This document shows, piece after piece, positions 12,701 through 24,548 of a stretch of 64,000 bases of DNA. The position numbers were made by a program, and so were the translations under genes. The DNA is taken from contig NW_020170441.1 in the NCBI RefSeq assembly GCF_000524195.1, forward strand, positions 167,920-231,919. Reading direction: 5' to 3'. Positions within the stretch are counted from its first letter, which is position 1. Every line of letters starts with the position of its first letter. The notes below the pieces were generated by a model. It saw nothing but the letters and a program-made list of their open reading frames with translations, searched no databases and was not told the DNA's origin. Source of the stretch: Echinococcus granulosus. Taxonomy: Eukaryota; Platyhelminthes; Cestoda; Cyclophyllidea; Taeniidae.

Positions 12701-13040
12701 ATTCGCTGATGATGTTCCTCAATTCGATGAGCGCGATGTCGATGATTTCGCTCTCCGCTTCCTCCGTCACGATGGCATATTCCTCATTCGTATGGTTCGC
12801 ATGAATGCCGGTGATGTTGTTGCAGCTGGGGTTGTAAACGCCCTCTGGAACCGATACCAACAACGCCTAGAGTCGAGGGACCGCGACCCCCTGACCAACA
12901 ATCTACGCCCCAATATTGGTTGGTCTGCTGATCTCGAAAAGGGTGGAGACAATACCACTGTGAGAAACAGGGCACCCGAAATGGCTTCCACTGACTTAAA
13001 GGGTGCGCCTTACCCCCATCAACCTAGAAGTATTGTATAA
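9717..13040 (+). CDS. inx: Innexin 2, complete, 3 coding exons
   Basis: Exons are 9717-10029, 11462-11673 and 12132-13040 (1434 nt, 477 residues). Intron phases match innexin 1. Loop 1 cysteines are C56 and C75 in the same ENYCWVQGT context. YYQWVPFVLGLQ opens TM2. Loop 2 reads FPRVGFCYAEMKILG then AQCALPVNMLNEK, and TM4 and the GIFLIRM tail motif follow. It is the copy closest to innexin 1 in TM3-TM4 (NGHDWQMTQIFPRVGF). The TM2-TM3 cytoplasmic loop is expanded with a Ser/Gly/Arg-rich stretch encoded at the start of exon 3, so gating or phosphorylation there may differ. The exon 2 donor reads GTTGGC, which is weak; phase and length (70 codons, as in innexin 3) support it. The tail ends RSIV, a possible class I PDZ ligand. 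A strong 3' splice acceptor 37 nt upstream of the ATG suggests a spliced 5' UTR or trans-splicing. AATAAA lies 230 nt after the stop. Confidence 0.92.
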
Positions 13041-13270
13041 TTCATTATTTACTGCTATTCTAGGCGTATGTACACCCAAAAATATCATAAACGCTCAAAC
13101 TTCACATTTGTTTTTCGGTTGTTAACGCGTTGATTGGACCGCAATGCTTTTTTTTAACATCTCTTTCTCCTGCACGACCGTGATTGCCTTGCCTTTTTGA
13201 GATCTGTTATTTTCGTAACGAGAAACTTTTAGTAAAATGTTTATTTAGAAGCTCTTCTTGAACTAACCCA

Positions 13271-13276
13271 AATAAA
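13271..13276 (+). terminator. Poly(A) signal AATAAA, innexin 2
   Basis: Canonical hexamer 230 nt after the innexin 2 stop codon. It is the first AATAAA downstream. Confidence 0.45.
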
Positions 13277-16200
13277 TGAAAATGATTACTCAAAGTATTA
13301 CTTGTGTTATTGTTTTCTTAATTCAAAGTAAGACAAGTGGCAAGTTTTAGCAAAGCGAGTGAGTCTTGCGAGGAGACTAAACTTTCACATTTCACCTGCT
13401 TGTGTGACTATCTCCCAGAGGTTGAGCAGTAAAGGGCGTCGAAGATAATACCTTCGCGACTCAGCCTTGGTCACGGCGGCAGCAATTGTTAGGCGCATGC
13501 ATTTTATCGGGCTGACGTCTCCTGGAGTCGATTTTCTCCTCATCCTGGTGTCATGAAACGGTATTTGAGGACTTATAAAGCGTAGGTCTGAGACCAGCAT
13601 CGAAATCACGACATCGCCATTGTGGTAGGGAGGTGGCTTGAAGGCAGAAATTCTGATTTCCATTACAGCTTAACGTAGTCAAGCAAAGCGTAATGCCCTG
13701 CAATTTTATGGTTTCTAGAATTCTAAGCTTTAGTACTGGGGACTACAGTAAGAGCTCCGTGTGCAATCCACCCATGGATTATTTTATAATCACTTCTATC
13801 AAAAATCCCGTCTCACCCTGCAAACTGTCCAATTGATCGATGTCGACGCATTATTCTCGTTACAATCTCAAGCCCTGACAGGCGCATGGTCTAAAGGGTC
13901 ATTGTCACGCTGTTGGACGATGCACCCATACAGAAATGGACGATGACTGATGGCCCAGCGTCAGTGAAAAAAAGTAAGGCTGTCGGTGTCCTTTGGTTTT
14001 TTTTGTCGCAAAATTGGACCGAAGTCTCTGGACACGCTTGAAGCTGTGTCAAGCCACTCAGTTGAATTGAACTGTCATGGTTATTCGCCATACGCTACCT
14101 CTGCTGCAATGATTAAGGGGAATTACAAAGTAGAGAAATTGGTTCTCTAATTAAGACAAGAATACAGCACTTCACTTTCATATATTGCTAACAACTGAGG
14201 ATGAATGAGTGGGCTAGGCTGGAGCTGTGTCCTGGATATTTCCATGACCCAAATCGACGAGCTTACACTCCCACAGTCACAGTAGCCTCAAGCCAACAGA
14301 TGACTGCTGTGGTCACGCATGGCTGAAAAATCAACATCAATGCACTCTGACCTTAGCCAAGGGGGTGGGCAAAGCACGCATGCACCGTCTCAGAGCTGCG
14401 TCTGCGAGTCGTGAATGCGATTCACCCTTTCCACAGGACAAGTGCCACTGCAGCACTTGTGCGTGCGTGTGTGCTCCCATTGCGCCACTGCTGTAGTACC
14501 CCCTTTTATACTCCTTTAAATATAGCCTTAAAAATACAATTATCTGATAAGCATAGCAGTCACGCCATATTCATATTTATCATAAAAAACTAACGCCCCT
14601 ACATTATAATTGAATGGAAAACAAATGTGTAGACAAGGCATAAAAGGGAATGGAGGCCAGGTAACACTTTACATCCATTCTGCTGAACACGGAGCCCTAA
14701 ACTCGTTTTTCAAGACTGACTTTTCATGGTAAGGTGACCACACCCACGCTCTAGGAATAGTCGGGTGGATTGGAGACATGGAACAACACAACCATATCTA
14801 CGAACTCGACTGCATTTGAGGGTCCGACGAAAATACACAAAGACTTTGTGCGCAGTGTGACACATTTGATGACTCACTCCGGTTCGGCCTGCTACTTCAA
14901 CGAAGGTCGGAATTGGCGTTCGCGCACGTAGGTGCTGTGGTTGGGCCCGAGGTACAACAATCTCATCTGTTCGTGTAACTACGGCCATTCATGCGCGTGT
15001 ACACGGAGATGATGGAACTTACATTTGGCAATTCGTCTTGTCCAAGCGTTTGCCACATGAGCGGGAGGAAAGAGAAGGGGGCCTGTGGGTACACATTACC
15101 ATTGTCGTCAAATCATCACCAAGTGCAGAAATTGCTGATGAAAACAGTAAAACGTCTACTGAGCCGTCAGCAAAATTGGCCCACGATGGATCTGTGGAGG
15201 AGGCATCATTTCTTATTTGGACGCACGAAGCTTAAAATGTAAGATAGGGAAGAGTTATTGGAATTTGTCACCTAAATGGCAATGACTTTGGTGAGAGTTT
15301 GGGACAAGGTAGTGCTCGGTCACAGAGTACCGATTTTGGCTAACTCGGGGCAATTGTTTATTAAGCATTTTCAAGTCACAAACAGCAAAATAAGTTTTCA
15401 CTTTTGTGGTGGGTGAATACGAAAAACAAAATATAAATGGCTACTTTCAGGGAGTTGCGGTTTACAACTCAGTATCTCTACTCTGTTGGCAGGACAAGTC
15501 GAGTAGATTTCCAGTTCCAACGGTTCTTGCACAAATAACTGTGTGAGCAAATTAGTGCCACCTTGCTAACTCATCAGTTTTGAGTAAATTCTACAGACGT
15601 ATGGATGTGAGTAATGCGACGTGACTAACATGATGAGAAGAACAGTTTCTTTGTAGGCGCGGTTACTTAACCTCAGTTATCGTTATGGCAGGAGCAGGAG
15701 CCTCGCTATTGATTGCACGCCACCGTTTGATTGGAGGTGACAACGTGAGGTAAGAAGAGTTACACTAATGTCAACGCACCACATATTGGGCTGTTTAGGT
15801 TGCTAAATCGCGTCTTGTGATCCATGACACAATCTTACCGCAGACCATTTGCGTCTCAATTCAACTTTTTTCCCCTTTCACTTACAGTTTGCCACGACTC
15901 CGAAGACTATCGGGATGTGGTGGAGATTGTTTTAAACCTGTTAGTAAACCAAAAAAGGGGTTTTGCAAGACGTGTCCTAAAGTTGGACTATTGCGGCTTC
16001 GTAATTACTACTGATAGGCGTTGAATCAACCCAATCCCCGAGGAGTAGCATATAGAAATACGAAAGCCTTATAACGATTTAAGGGATTTGGTACTTATTA
16101 TTCTGACTAAATTTGCCGCACAAAATCAACTTCGACGGTAGCATCTAACACACGGAACTAGTCTGTTTTATCGGAAAGTTTGCGGGGCATTGAAATATAC

Positions 16201-17257
16201 AGACACCTCCGATCTAGTAATAAAGCGATCTAAAACACAAATCCTGCCATACTCAAGTCCAATTTTATCACACAATCTTTTGTGATGACCTCTTAACCAA
16301 ATTGAAATTCGTCGCAAAATAGGCAGTCGTATCTCGCCTTCTATTTAGCTGAATTTTATGATCCCAGAGTCTAACAGGTACACAGGAAACCGAAGACTTA
16401 TACATTTGATAGGAGTGAAGTACATATTCGGAAGCGTTTTTTTTCACGTGCGGCTTATGGATGAGCACTGGCATTCTGCATTCCAGTTCACCGACATCTA
16501 AATAAGCGAGAAAGAAATACGTAATCAAATTAAAGCTCGAGCCTCTGGCACGCCCTAGACGACACCCATCTATACTACGCTGAGGGTAAAATGACCCTTA
16601 ACAGGTGCTGTGGTGGCTTGTATTATCATTTTAGATGAAGGTTTTGCTATTAAAAAAAATATAACCTTGGCGATGGTCCAAGCCAAGCTTAAGGAATTAG
16701 GGATCTTCAGCAAATAGTGGCTTCGACTCCATCGATTGCTTGACCCTAATCTGCAAAGGCTCTGAGAAACAAAAACAGTGAAACAATAAAGTTAGGCCCT
16801 AGTAGAATTTCAGTGGAGTCAAAATAATCCATGATAACTTGATAGAAGTGAGTAATAATTATGATAAACTACTGCGAATGCAAATTAACAAAGCAACAGC
16901 CACCGTTAAAATATCGGAAGTTTCAATTTGTGCACATTAGAAACGCAGTATGGATTGCATGTTGGGCTTCCTAATAAAGAAATAAGTAATGCAATAACAT
17001 AAAGAGCTAACAATACAAATTTCTATGAGTAAGATCATGATTTGGGCGCCATGGTGATAGCCTATGTCAACGTATTCAAAATGGTGTCAAGTTCAGGTGG
17101 GTTAACATGATTTTCAAGCCAAATCACCGGCTTGCCTACATCCGGCCTTCACGGAGCGGTCTAAAGCGCTGGAACAATAGGAATCACATGGACATTGTCC
17201 AATTAGGGTTCGATATTTCCAACCAACCACCTCGCGACTCCTTAGCCGAGAGCGGCA

Positions 17258-17267
17258 ATTGGTTAGT
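17258..17267 (-). promoter_or_regulatory. Inverted CCAAT element ATTGGTTAGT upstream of innexin 3
   Basis: The decamer lies 174 bp before the innexin 3 ATG. The same ten bases recur at 22531 upstream of the partial innexin 4, and the first eight recur upstream of CKAP5 (41962-41969). NF-Y binds CCAAT in either orientation. Confidence 0.35.
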
Positions 17268-17440
17268 CAGTAAATTCTTCGAGCAATAGCGTCCGCTGTT
17301 CACTTCTCTGCACCCTGTGAGCGATGCGCCTTCTGAACACCGCTCAGCCATCAAGGTTCAGACATTTGTTTTAACATTCCGGTCGACTTGCGAAAGTTAT
17401 CAATTCTACTCTCTTGCGTTTGTTAGCCTACAACCTTAAA

Positions 17441-20400
17441 ATGATCCAACAACTCTTTATGGACTACGCATCCAAGATGCAGGTAGCCACCTATGTGGGT
17501 GTGGAGGATTTTGCTGACAGATTCAACTTCATTTTCACCGTCATAGTACTCCTCATCTGCACTGCCGTGGTTACTGTGAAGCAGTATATCCTGAAACCAA
17601 TCTCGTGTTATATTTCCACTGATGTTGGTGGAAAGAATTTACTTGATTACGTGGAAAATTACTGCTGGGTCCAGGGCACCATTCCTATATCTTACTCCAA
17701 TGACGTTCCAGAAACAGAAGATGACTGGAATAGGCTAGAGAGTCACAAAATATGTGAGTTTTTATCAAGTCTGCTCTTCACTTCATTCACAAACGAGATT
17801 AATTCATTGCTGAACCTCACTTTACCCGTACATCAAATCACACCGAAATTCTCACTCAGTAGGCTAGCAAAATGGCTCTCATTGTAAAGCATTTGAGTGT
17901 AATAAGTGTAAAGGTAGCAATTAGTATGCCTAAGATTTAATTCATTGAATGATCAAATAGTTTCGTGAACATTGAACTTTTGCTTTGTTTGCAAAATCTG
18001 GTTGTTAACACATGATGGAAATCAACCCAATTTTCTTTGCGGACTCTGAATGTTGTTATTAATATAATCCTAGACACTAGCCCTTTAAGTAATGTTCAAA
18101 TTTCTTTAAAGTGTGTAAATTGAACGTTTGCACTGCGCATACACGCAAGCAAGGATTTTTCTTATCATACCCCTGCCTCTGTTAACGTTTCAAGCTCTGC
18201 TAATTATTTAGGTTGATACATTTCTTAAAATGAGAAATCTGCCCCACAGTTGAAGCTCAGTTTGTCCGCACACTAGCTCTTGGTGCTACCAAAACAAGTC
18301 TCAGCTACTTGGACACATGAGCAATCTACTAAGTGGTGTACAAAAATCACCTTTGCCTTAGATTTGGTACTTTCATAATAGGTACTTGAATTTAGGTTTA
18401 TTTTGTGCATTTTGACGAGGACAAGAGTAATATACATCCAGACAACCACGATGATGGCCTGTACACAAAATTTGCTGCTTTTCGAGCGAAGATGTCTTTC
18501 ACACAATGAGTGAGATTGTAGAATAGACTGAAACCGCAGATTAGGCTATTTGAACCACAGGTCGCACTGAATACGCCTGTTAGATTTGCATCCCACAAGC
18601 TCTTTCTGATACATTCTATTTGACCCACCATTACACCATGTCGATGAAGAAAGCCCCTTAGGGGTATGCGAATTTATGGTGTCGGCAAAGTATGCTATTC
18701 GGAGGTTTCCATTCAAATAACCAGAATTTTGGGATAAAAATATTCACTTAAAGAGGTGCGACATTTCTTTTGCATTATTTGGTGAATTATTTTCTGCCGA
18801 CGAGATTGAAGTCGTGCTTTCCACGCCTTAGAGGTGCGTTAATGATAGTATTAGGGCGTTTATCTTGGTCAAGTGGCATACCCATCACAACATTGATGAT
18901 GCATTGAATCGCCCAATCTCCATTGCAGCTTGCTAGTGGGAGTTTAATGCATTCAGATTAACTCCAAATAGGAGGTATTATGGTCCCCCGACCATGGGAC
19001 TTCTATCTACCTCTATCTGTGTTTACATCGACGGCATTTACACACTTGTTATTATTACACGACACCAGCTGTGCAAATCTCCCAGCACGAGAAGGGAAAT
19101 CCCATTTCATGAGGCACTTGTGTAACTCTAGGTGTAAGTTAATGTTACAGATCGAATAAACCGTCAAGTGAGCTCTTAAAGTGCCTTTCTCCATCATATG
19201 CAAAAAAGTTTTCCAGCTAACTTAACTGCGTGTGCCTATCATCGGTGTGCTCAGCTACAGGCACCAGAGGTTTTCCGCGCTAAGGACATGGGGGTGAGTG
19301 TTAATTGTCAAATACTCTTGTCCAGCATTTTTTGAGGATCAGTATTACAAGTTGTTACAATTTTCATTAAAAATTGTAAAAAAATTCACACTAAACAATA
19401 CATCTAATTGTCTAAGGCGTGCTTAAACACACGGTGACCATTTTAGGAACTCACAATTGAGGTTTTTGAGGATAGGTGCCATGGAGATGTGTCCTTCCAC
19501 ATTGGCTCATAAAGTTTGATCAATTCGGTCAGCCATCAACTTGTATCAATTCAAGGTAGAAGAGCACCAAGTCGACATCTGTTGCTCAGTTTTAGTGCTT
19601 GAATATGCGCAGCTCACGTGTTGCTGGGTTCATCTTTGCTACTTAAGTTGACCTCAGAGGGTAGTGATGCGCATCTCAAATCAGCGTGCACCTGGGCCGC
19701 TCCGTGCGTATCTGGTCAAGACCACCAAAAACGTTGCAAAATATACAAGAACAAATATATTTATCATCGCTGAGATCTCTACTAAAACCAAGCTTTTGAT
19801 AGCTAAATTTTCATAAGTTGGAAAAAATTGTACTCAATTACTACCCAATTGGATTCTTAATCAGCATCTGTTCTCTACCGGTTCTTTAACTATAGTTGTT
19901 TTGAAAAGCGTGCTTAATTGACACCGCTTCGGTCCGTGGATATCTCACTTCAAGCGAGGCAATTAGGCAGTGGACTTGGAGTTGAGCCAGAGTAAGGCGC
20001 GTATATGACTCCAAGGCTCAAAGATATGAAGTGTTGTCAGAAGAGCCTTTCTCGCAGCCTCTTTGTCACATGTGTTCACCCAACCCGAGGTTGTTTTTGC
20101 ACTGGTTTTGTCATGCATAATCATTATAAGACATCTTGGAGGATGAAAAAAAGGTCTTATTTTCGCCAAGAAAAACACAAATGTCAGGCACATGTAGGTA
20201 TTCGACGACGAACGCCATAGTGCATAAATTAGCGCTATGCAAACATGAGATTGCTGATTGACAAAATAAATCGCAATCAATTGTTGAGTCCTGTTATTAC
20301 CTGGTGAACATTTCGCTCATTTTCCTAACATTTAAGTAAACAAACACTGCAAGATTACAATTTCCGTTTCAAATAAAACAAATAACAGTGTATTCCATTT

Positions 20401-22208
20401 ACGTCTAGGATTTCCCCTTGTTCCGTGAATATTACTTGGGCATAGGATTCGAATCACTAAATTTTAACAAGTATTTTTTGGCATTGTAATTTCTATCATC
20501 ATAAGGCGATCTATCTACTAAACTTCATGAGTAGTCAGGCCTTTTGATGGTGTACGCCCAATCCTTTCAGTGTATTACCAGTGGGTACCGTTCGTGTTGG
20601 GCCTGCAGTGCATACTTTTCTACATTCCACGGGTAATATGGCAGATAATCTGCTACAACCAAACCGGCACAGACCTGTACCACCTCATTTCAATGGCCAA
20701 CGAGGCCTGCCACTCAAAGCCCGACAAGAGGGAGGAAATGGTGCAAAACTTGGCAAAATCCATTGAACGGCTTTTGTATCATGTAAGTGACCGGAGAGCA
20801 TACTTACCCCTCTCAGCCTTCATGTAGATGTAAAAAAACTGTTGTGCGCTAATAACAGGTTTTTTGGTTTCTTTATTTCTCCACTGCAGTTGAATATCAG
20901 GATCACATTTTACTGCATTAAGATTTTGTAAGATTTATTCACTACCTTTCAGCGGTGTGCTATCAAGGTATCCCCCTCATACTTTGTCAGCATCGTCTGA
21001 CATTGTGTATTACCCTAAAATTAATTGCTTTGTTGATTTCAAATTGCTAAAAGAAAAACTGATCTGAACATCTTCCGATCTAAATTTTGCCTAATGGGGC
21101 TGTTGGTGTTTTTGTTTCCTGCCATTTTTTATCCCCTGCACAAAAGTGCCCAACATCAATACGACCAAGCCCCTTCAATTCCATTGCCTTTCATTCTTGC
21201 CACGTTGCGTATGCCTCTTCTTTCAAAGCGGTGTCACTTTTGAACTTCCCGGCTCTTGTTTGAAATCCATTATATTAATCGAACTTTCCTTGCCAAATTT
21301 ACGCTTTGATGAGTTGCCGTCAATTACTCAGTGCTTGCCATCGCAATAGAGTTTGGTGTTTTGTGCTGTGACGTTGTGGTGTTTTTGTACACTACCCTTA
21401 ATCCGAGATATGCCTTTGCCGCTGCAACTCCCAGGAGGGTAAATCGAAACTCATATCCAAGAGAATGGGTCCTCTCGGAAGCAACACCTTCCTTCAGCAA
21501 GTATTTAAATACCGTACTACCTTGGTCGTTCCAACCTATCTCCTCATCAAACTTCTCTGTCTCGCCAACTCTCTGGCCCAACTCTTCCTCATGCAGATCT
21601 TCCTGGGCTTTAGAATCACCAAAGCACCCTACGGCCTGATTGTTCTATACGATCTCTTTGCGGGAAAGGATTGGCAGGCGACCCTTGCCTTCCCAAGGGT
21701 GGCTTTCTGCTACATTAAGGTGAAAAACCTAGGCGCCAGAGCCAATGCCATCACGGCTCAATGCGCACTCCCCGTGAACATGCTAAACGAGAGAATCTAT
21801 GTGTTCCTCTGGTGGTGGATCCTCTGCGGCGGTTTTCTCACTCTCTGCAGCCTCGGCGCCTGGGTGGTGCACGTGATGTCGCGCGAATCCACGACCAGAT
21901 ACGTGGAGCGCCACCTCGATCTGCGCATCGATGATGCCGACCCCGAAGAGGAGCGGCTCTTCGTCACCAAGTTCATTCGCCAAGATGGGGTTTTCTTGCT
22001 AAGGATGATAGCTATCAACTCGGGAGAGATTGTGGCCGGTGATGTGATCGGTGTGCTTTGGCAGTTGTATAGAGATAAGCGGGGCCTCAAGACTCCCAAT
22101 CGTTCCCTCTCATGCACCACAGCAAATAGAGTGGAACCACCTCAGATTGATGGAGGTCTAAGGCCACCATCCTCTGCTGAGAACAAAAAAGGGAATAATC
22201 TTGTGTGA
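17441..22208 (+). CDS. inx: Innexin 3, complete, 3 coding exons
   Basis: Exons are 17441-17753, 20571-20782 and 21435-22208 (1299 nt, 432 residues). Exon 1 and exon 2 lengths (313 and 212 nt) are identical to those of innexin 2, and phases are conserved. The N-terminus closely resembles innexin 2 (YVGVEDFADRFNFIFTVIVL). Cysteines are C56 and C75 in loop 1, and the AFCYIK and AQCALP cysteines in loop 2. YYQWVPFVLGLQ marks TM2, and NERIYVFLWWWIL leads into TM4. The tail carries GVFLLRM and ends NNLV. The ATG was chosen by alignment with innexin 2; the frame is open for 27 nt further upstream without another ATG. Intron 1 is 2817 bp, the largest in the innexin array, and I see no gene within it. 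A splice-acceptor-like pyrimidine tract ends 14 nt before the ATG. No AATAAA was found close to the stop. Confidence 0.92.
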
Positions 22209-23436
22209 CAACACTGTTTTGGACACTGACACATGATTTAGTTTTTTAATGCCATCTTCCTTTTCTTGTTATAATGTTATTGCTTTGTTACTGCTGGTAC
22301 TTGATGACTCACACATGTGGTGTATTTCCATGACTTCCACCTAGCAGTAGCGTTATCTCCGATAGTCTATATGGAATCCCGAGCTACATTTTGGCTGAAA
22401 AAGCGCTAAAGTATTCCGTGAAATTGCCGGTATTTCCACTCTACTGCGCGGCATAACCAAACCTGTGGACTGCTTAAATAAGAGTGCATTAGGGTGTCAA
22501 TGTTTCCCAATAACTTCCTCAATTTTACTGATTGGTTAGTTGGCGTCACAATGACGTCACTGCAGTAAACCTGGGAAAGTATGAATCGAAGTTATTGATT
22601 AATGTGGGGACCTTGACAGGAGTGAGTCAGTAAGTTCAGTTAGGCCATTGTATGAGATGCAGGTCATTCCAATTTCCACATCTTATTTGCATGAGATTAT
22701 TTGCCACGAGTCTTTGGTGCAAATGTAAGAATAAGTGGACTACGGATATAGTGGAACTTGTGGCAGCTTTGGTGGTGCGTTAAAATTCACCCGAAATCTC
22801 ACCAATTCTCATTGTGAACGATCTTGGGCGGCAAGGATGACCGTATTGTGCTTCTTTTTACCTTCATGTCATGAGCATGCCTGCAAAAAGGTACTACTAA
22901 TTATGCCGCCACGGGTACTGACACTTTGTTTCAGTCGTGGGACTGCCTTAAATAGCACGGGTTTTCCACCATAAATCACACTCAGCATTTTTTCACGAAA
23001 ATCCCAATTCAGCAAGGATGTAAAACCGTTCATTATGCTGTAGTCAACTTAGCTCTTTAAGGCGTCTTGTTAATCAGTATTTCTATCACGAGGCTCAACG
23101 CCAAGGATTTTCTACATATCCACGTAAGTGCCTCCCTTTCACAATACGATGGCTTCGACTTTGAGTGTGTCATATTTTTTGAAGTCGCACAAAGATTGCA
23201 TTATTTCACTCTGTTTTGTGCTCAACATAATCAGTGTGACCATTTCTGAAACACATCGTGTTTGATCGAAACGTCAAGAAGTCACCTTGTTGTAAAAATC
23301 CAAGCATCAATGACTATTTTAAAAATCGGAATTTGTCAACAAATACTAATGAAGAGAGTTGACAAGATTATGAGTTTCCACCATCTTACAGAAGGTCGAT
23401 ATTTCCTGAAAAGGTTTGCCCAATCATTGCACCTAG
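22209..23436. other. Gap between innexin 3 and the partial innexin 4
   Basis: Searched by eye for innexin exons 1 and 2 (ENYCWVQGT and YYQWV coding patterns) and none was found. It contains the CCAAT/CRE pair at 22531-22559. An open frame at 22735-22974 has no family resemblance. Confidence 0.6.
22531..22559 (+). promoter_or_regulatory. Candidate promoter element pair: ATTGGTTAGT plus perfect CRE TGACGTCA
   Basis: An inverted CCAAT decamer (22531-22540) is followed 11 bases later by a palindromic CRE (22552-22559), the CREB/ATF consensus. The pair lies between innexin 3 and the partial innexin 4, about 880 bp before the first visible innexin 4 exon. It could mark an independent promoter for that copy. 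Not proven. Confidence 0.35.
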
Positions 23437-24548
23437 CATCGCGAAATTCGGACTGGAAAAGCTGCTCGGCTAAAACGAAAAGCCTTCAAATTTTGCTCTA
23501 TCTTCTGCATTGGAAAACGCCTGGGCAATCGCCTTTTTGGAACGTATTTAATGATCAAGGCTCTCTACGTCCTTAACGCGGTGGGTCAAATCCAAATTCT
23601 GGAGTCCTTTATTGGACTCGATCGCAAGGCCTATAGTTATCTCGGAGTCACGATGACGAGGAATATCATTGATGGCAAGGACTGGCAGGTAGGTTTGCAC
23701 TTTCTGCCTCTTGAATGATGTGAATCAATTGTTAGAAGTGCATGAAGACGGCAATTGTTAAGTTTGCGCTTTAACCAAGTCCATGAGAATAGAAATTATT
23801 AGCTTAATTCCCACACTTGAGAGGTGAAACTCTCCAAGATAAAAGGCAACCAGAAAAAAACTACGGTTATCTCCTCTTTACGCATCGTCAGAGAGGTGGC
23901 ATAATAGAAATAGGATTTGAGCAAATCTCACACTTTTCTCTTTTGTTGCCTCAGGCAACGTTGAACTTTCCCCGTGTAGGATTTTGCGTGGTCCCCATTC
24001 GCCAGTTGGCCGGTCAGGTGTACGTGACAGCCCAGTGCGCTTTACCGGTGAACATGCTCAATGAGCGATTATACGTCTTCCTCTGGTACTGGTTTTTCCT
24101 CGGCGCTGTGGTGACCATCACCAGCGTGCCGCTGTGGCTCCTCCGCATGACCTATCAGCGCGGGCGCACACGTTTTGTGAAGCGCTACTTGCGTCTGAAT
24201 GAGCTGTGCTCGCGCGAGGATAACATCATGGTGCAGAAGTTTTGCCAGCAGTTCTTGCGTCATGACGGCATCTTCCTTCTCCGGATGATGGCCATCAACT
24301 CGGGGAGCACCATCTGCGGTGAGGTGGTGCAGAAGCTCTGGTCCATCTACAAGACCAAGTACTACAATCAAGATTTTAATCATGCTGACAACGAGGTGGA
24401 GGAGGAAGCCAGCGAGAGCGACTTTCCAGGGGTCGTCGGTCGGCACCACACAACCATCCAACTGGACGCTGTGAAACCCTCCGCCCCACCTCCCTCTTCC
24501 TCCAGTGGCTACAGTGAGGACTTCGAGTTGAAGAAGCAGCCTATTTGA
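23437..24548 (+). CDS. inx: Innexin 4, 5'-truncated: C-terminal half (TM3 to C-terminus) in 2 exons
   Basis: Exons are 23437-23688 (84 codons) and 23955-24548 (197 codons plus stop), both phase 0, joined by a 266-bp GT-AG intron. The product covers the end of the TM2-TM3 loop, TM3 (TYLMIKALYVLNAVGQI), loop 2 with two cysteines (GFCVVP and TAQCALPVNMLNER), TM4, and a tail with the GIFLLRM motif ending QPI. The tail is acidic and then Pro/Ser-rich, with a PSAP tetrapeptide. The first exon is preceded by an in-frame stop that is part of its acceptor (CACCTAG). No exon with ENYCWVQGT or YYQWV is visible between 22209 and 23436, so this is not a complete channel gene on its own. The reading frame is intact, which argues against an old pseudogene. 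It may be an alternative 3' cassette of innexin 3, because the phases match, or a recent partial duplicate. The DWQ intron is absent from the other copies. Confidence 0.8.

Larger units (their letters stand above)
13041..17440. other. Intergenic region innexin 2-innexin 3; nothing recognised
   Basis: About 4.4 kb. Apart from the innexin 2 poly(A) signal and the ATTGGTTAGT element near the innexin 3 start, I see no coding family, RNA gene or repeat. Short open frames around 14.7-15.2 kb resemble nothing I know. Confidence 0.55.

Noticed and set aside
20440..20460. tRNA B-box-like GGATTCGAATC
   Set aside because: No A box, anticodon arm or acceptor stem could be drawn around it.
24069..24461. 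130-codon minus-strand open frame
   Set aside because: Antisense shadow of the innexin 4 last exon, caused by its GC-rich codons.
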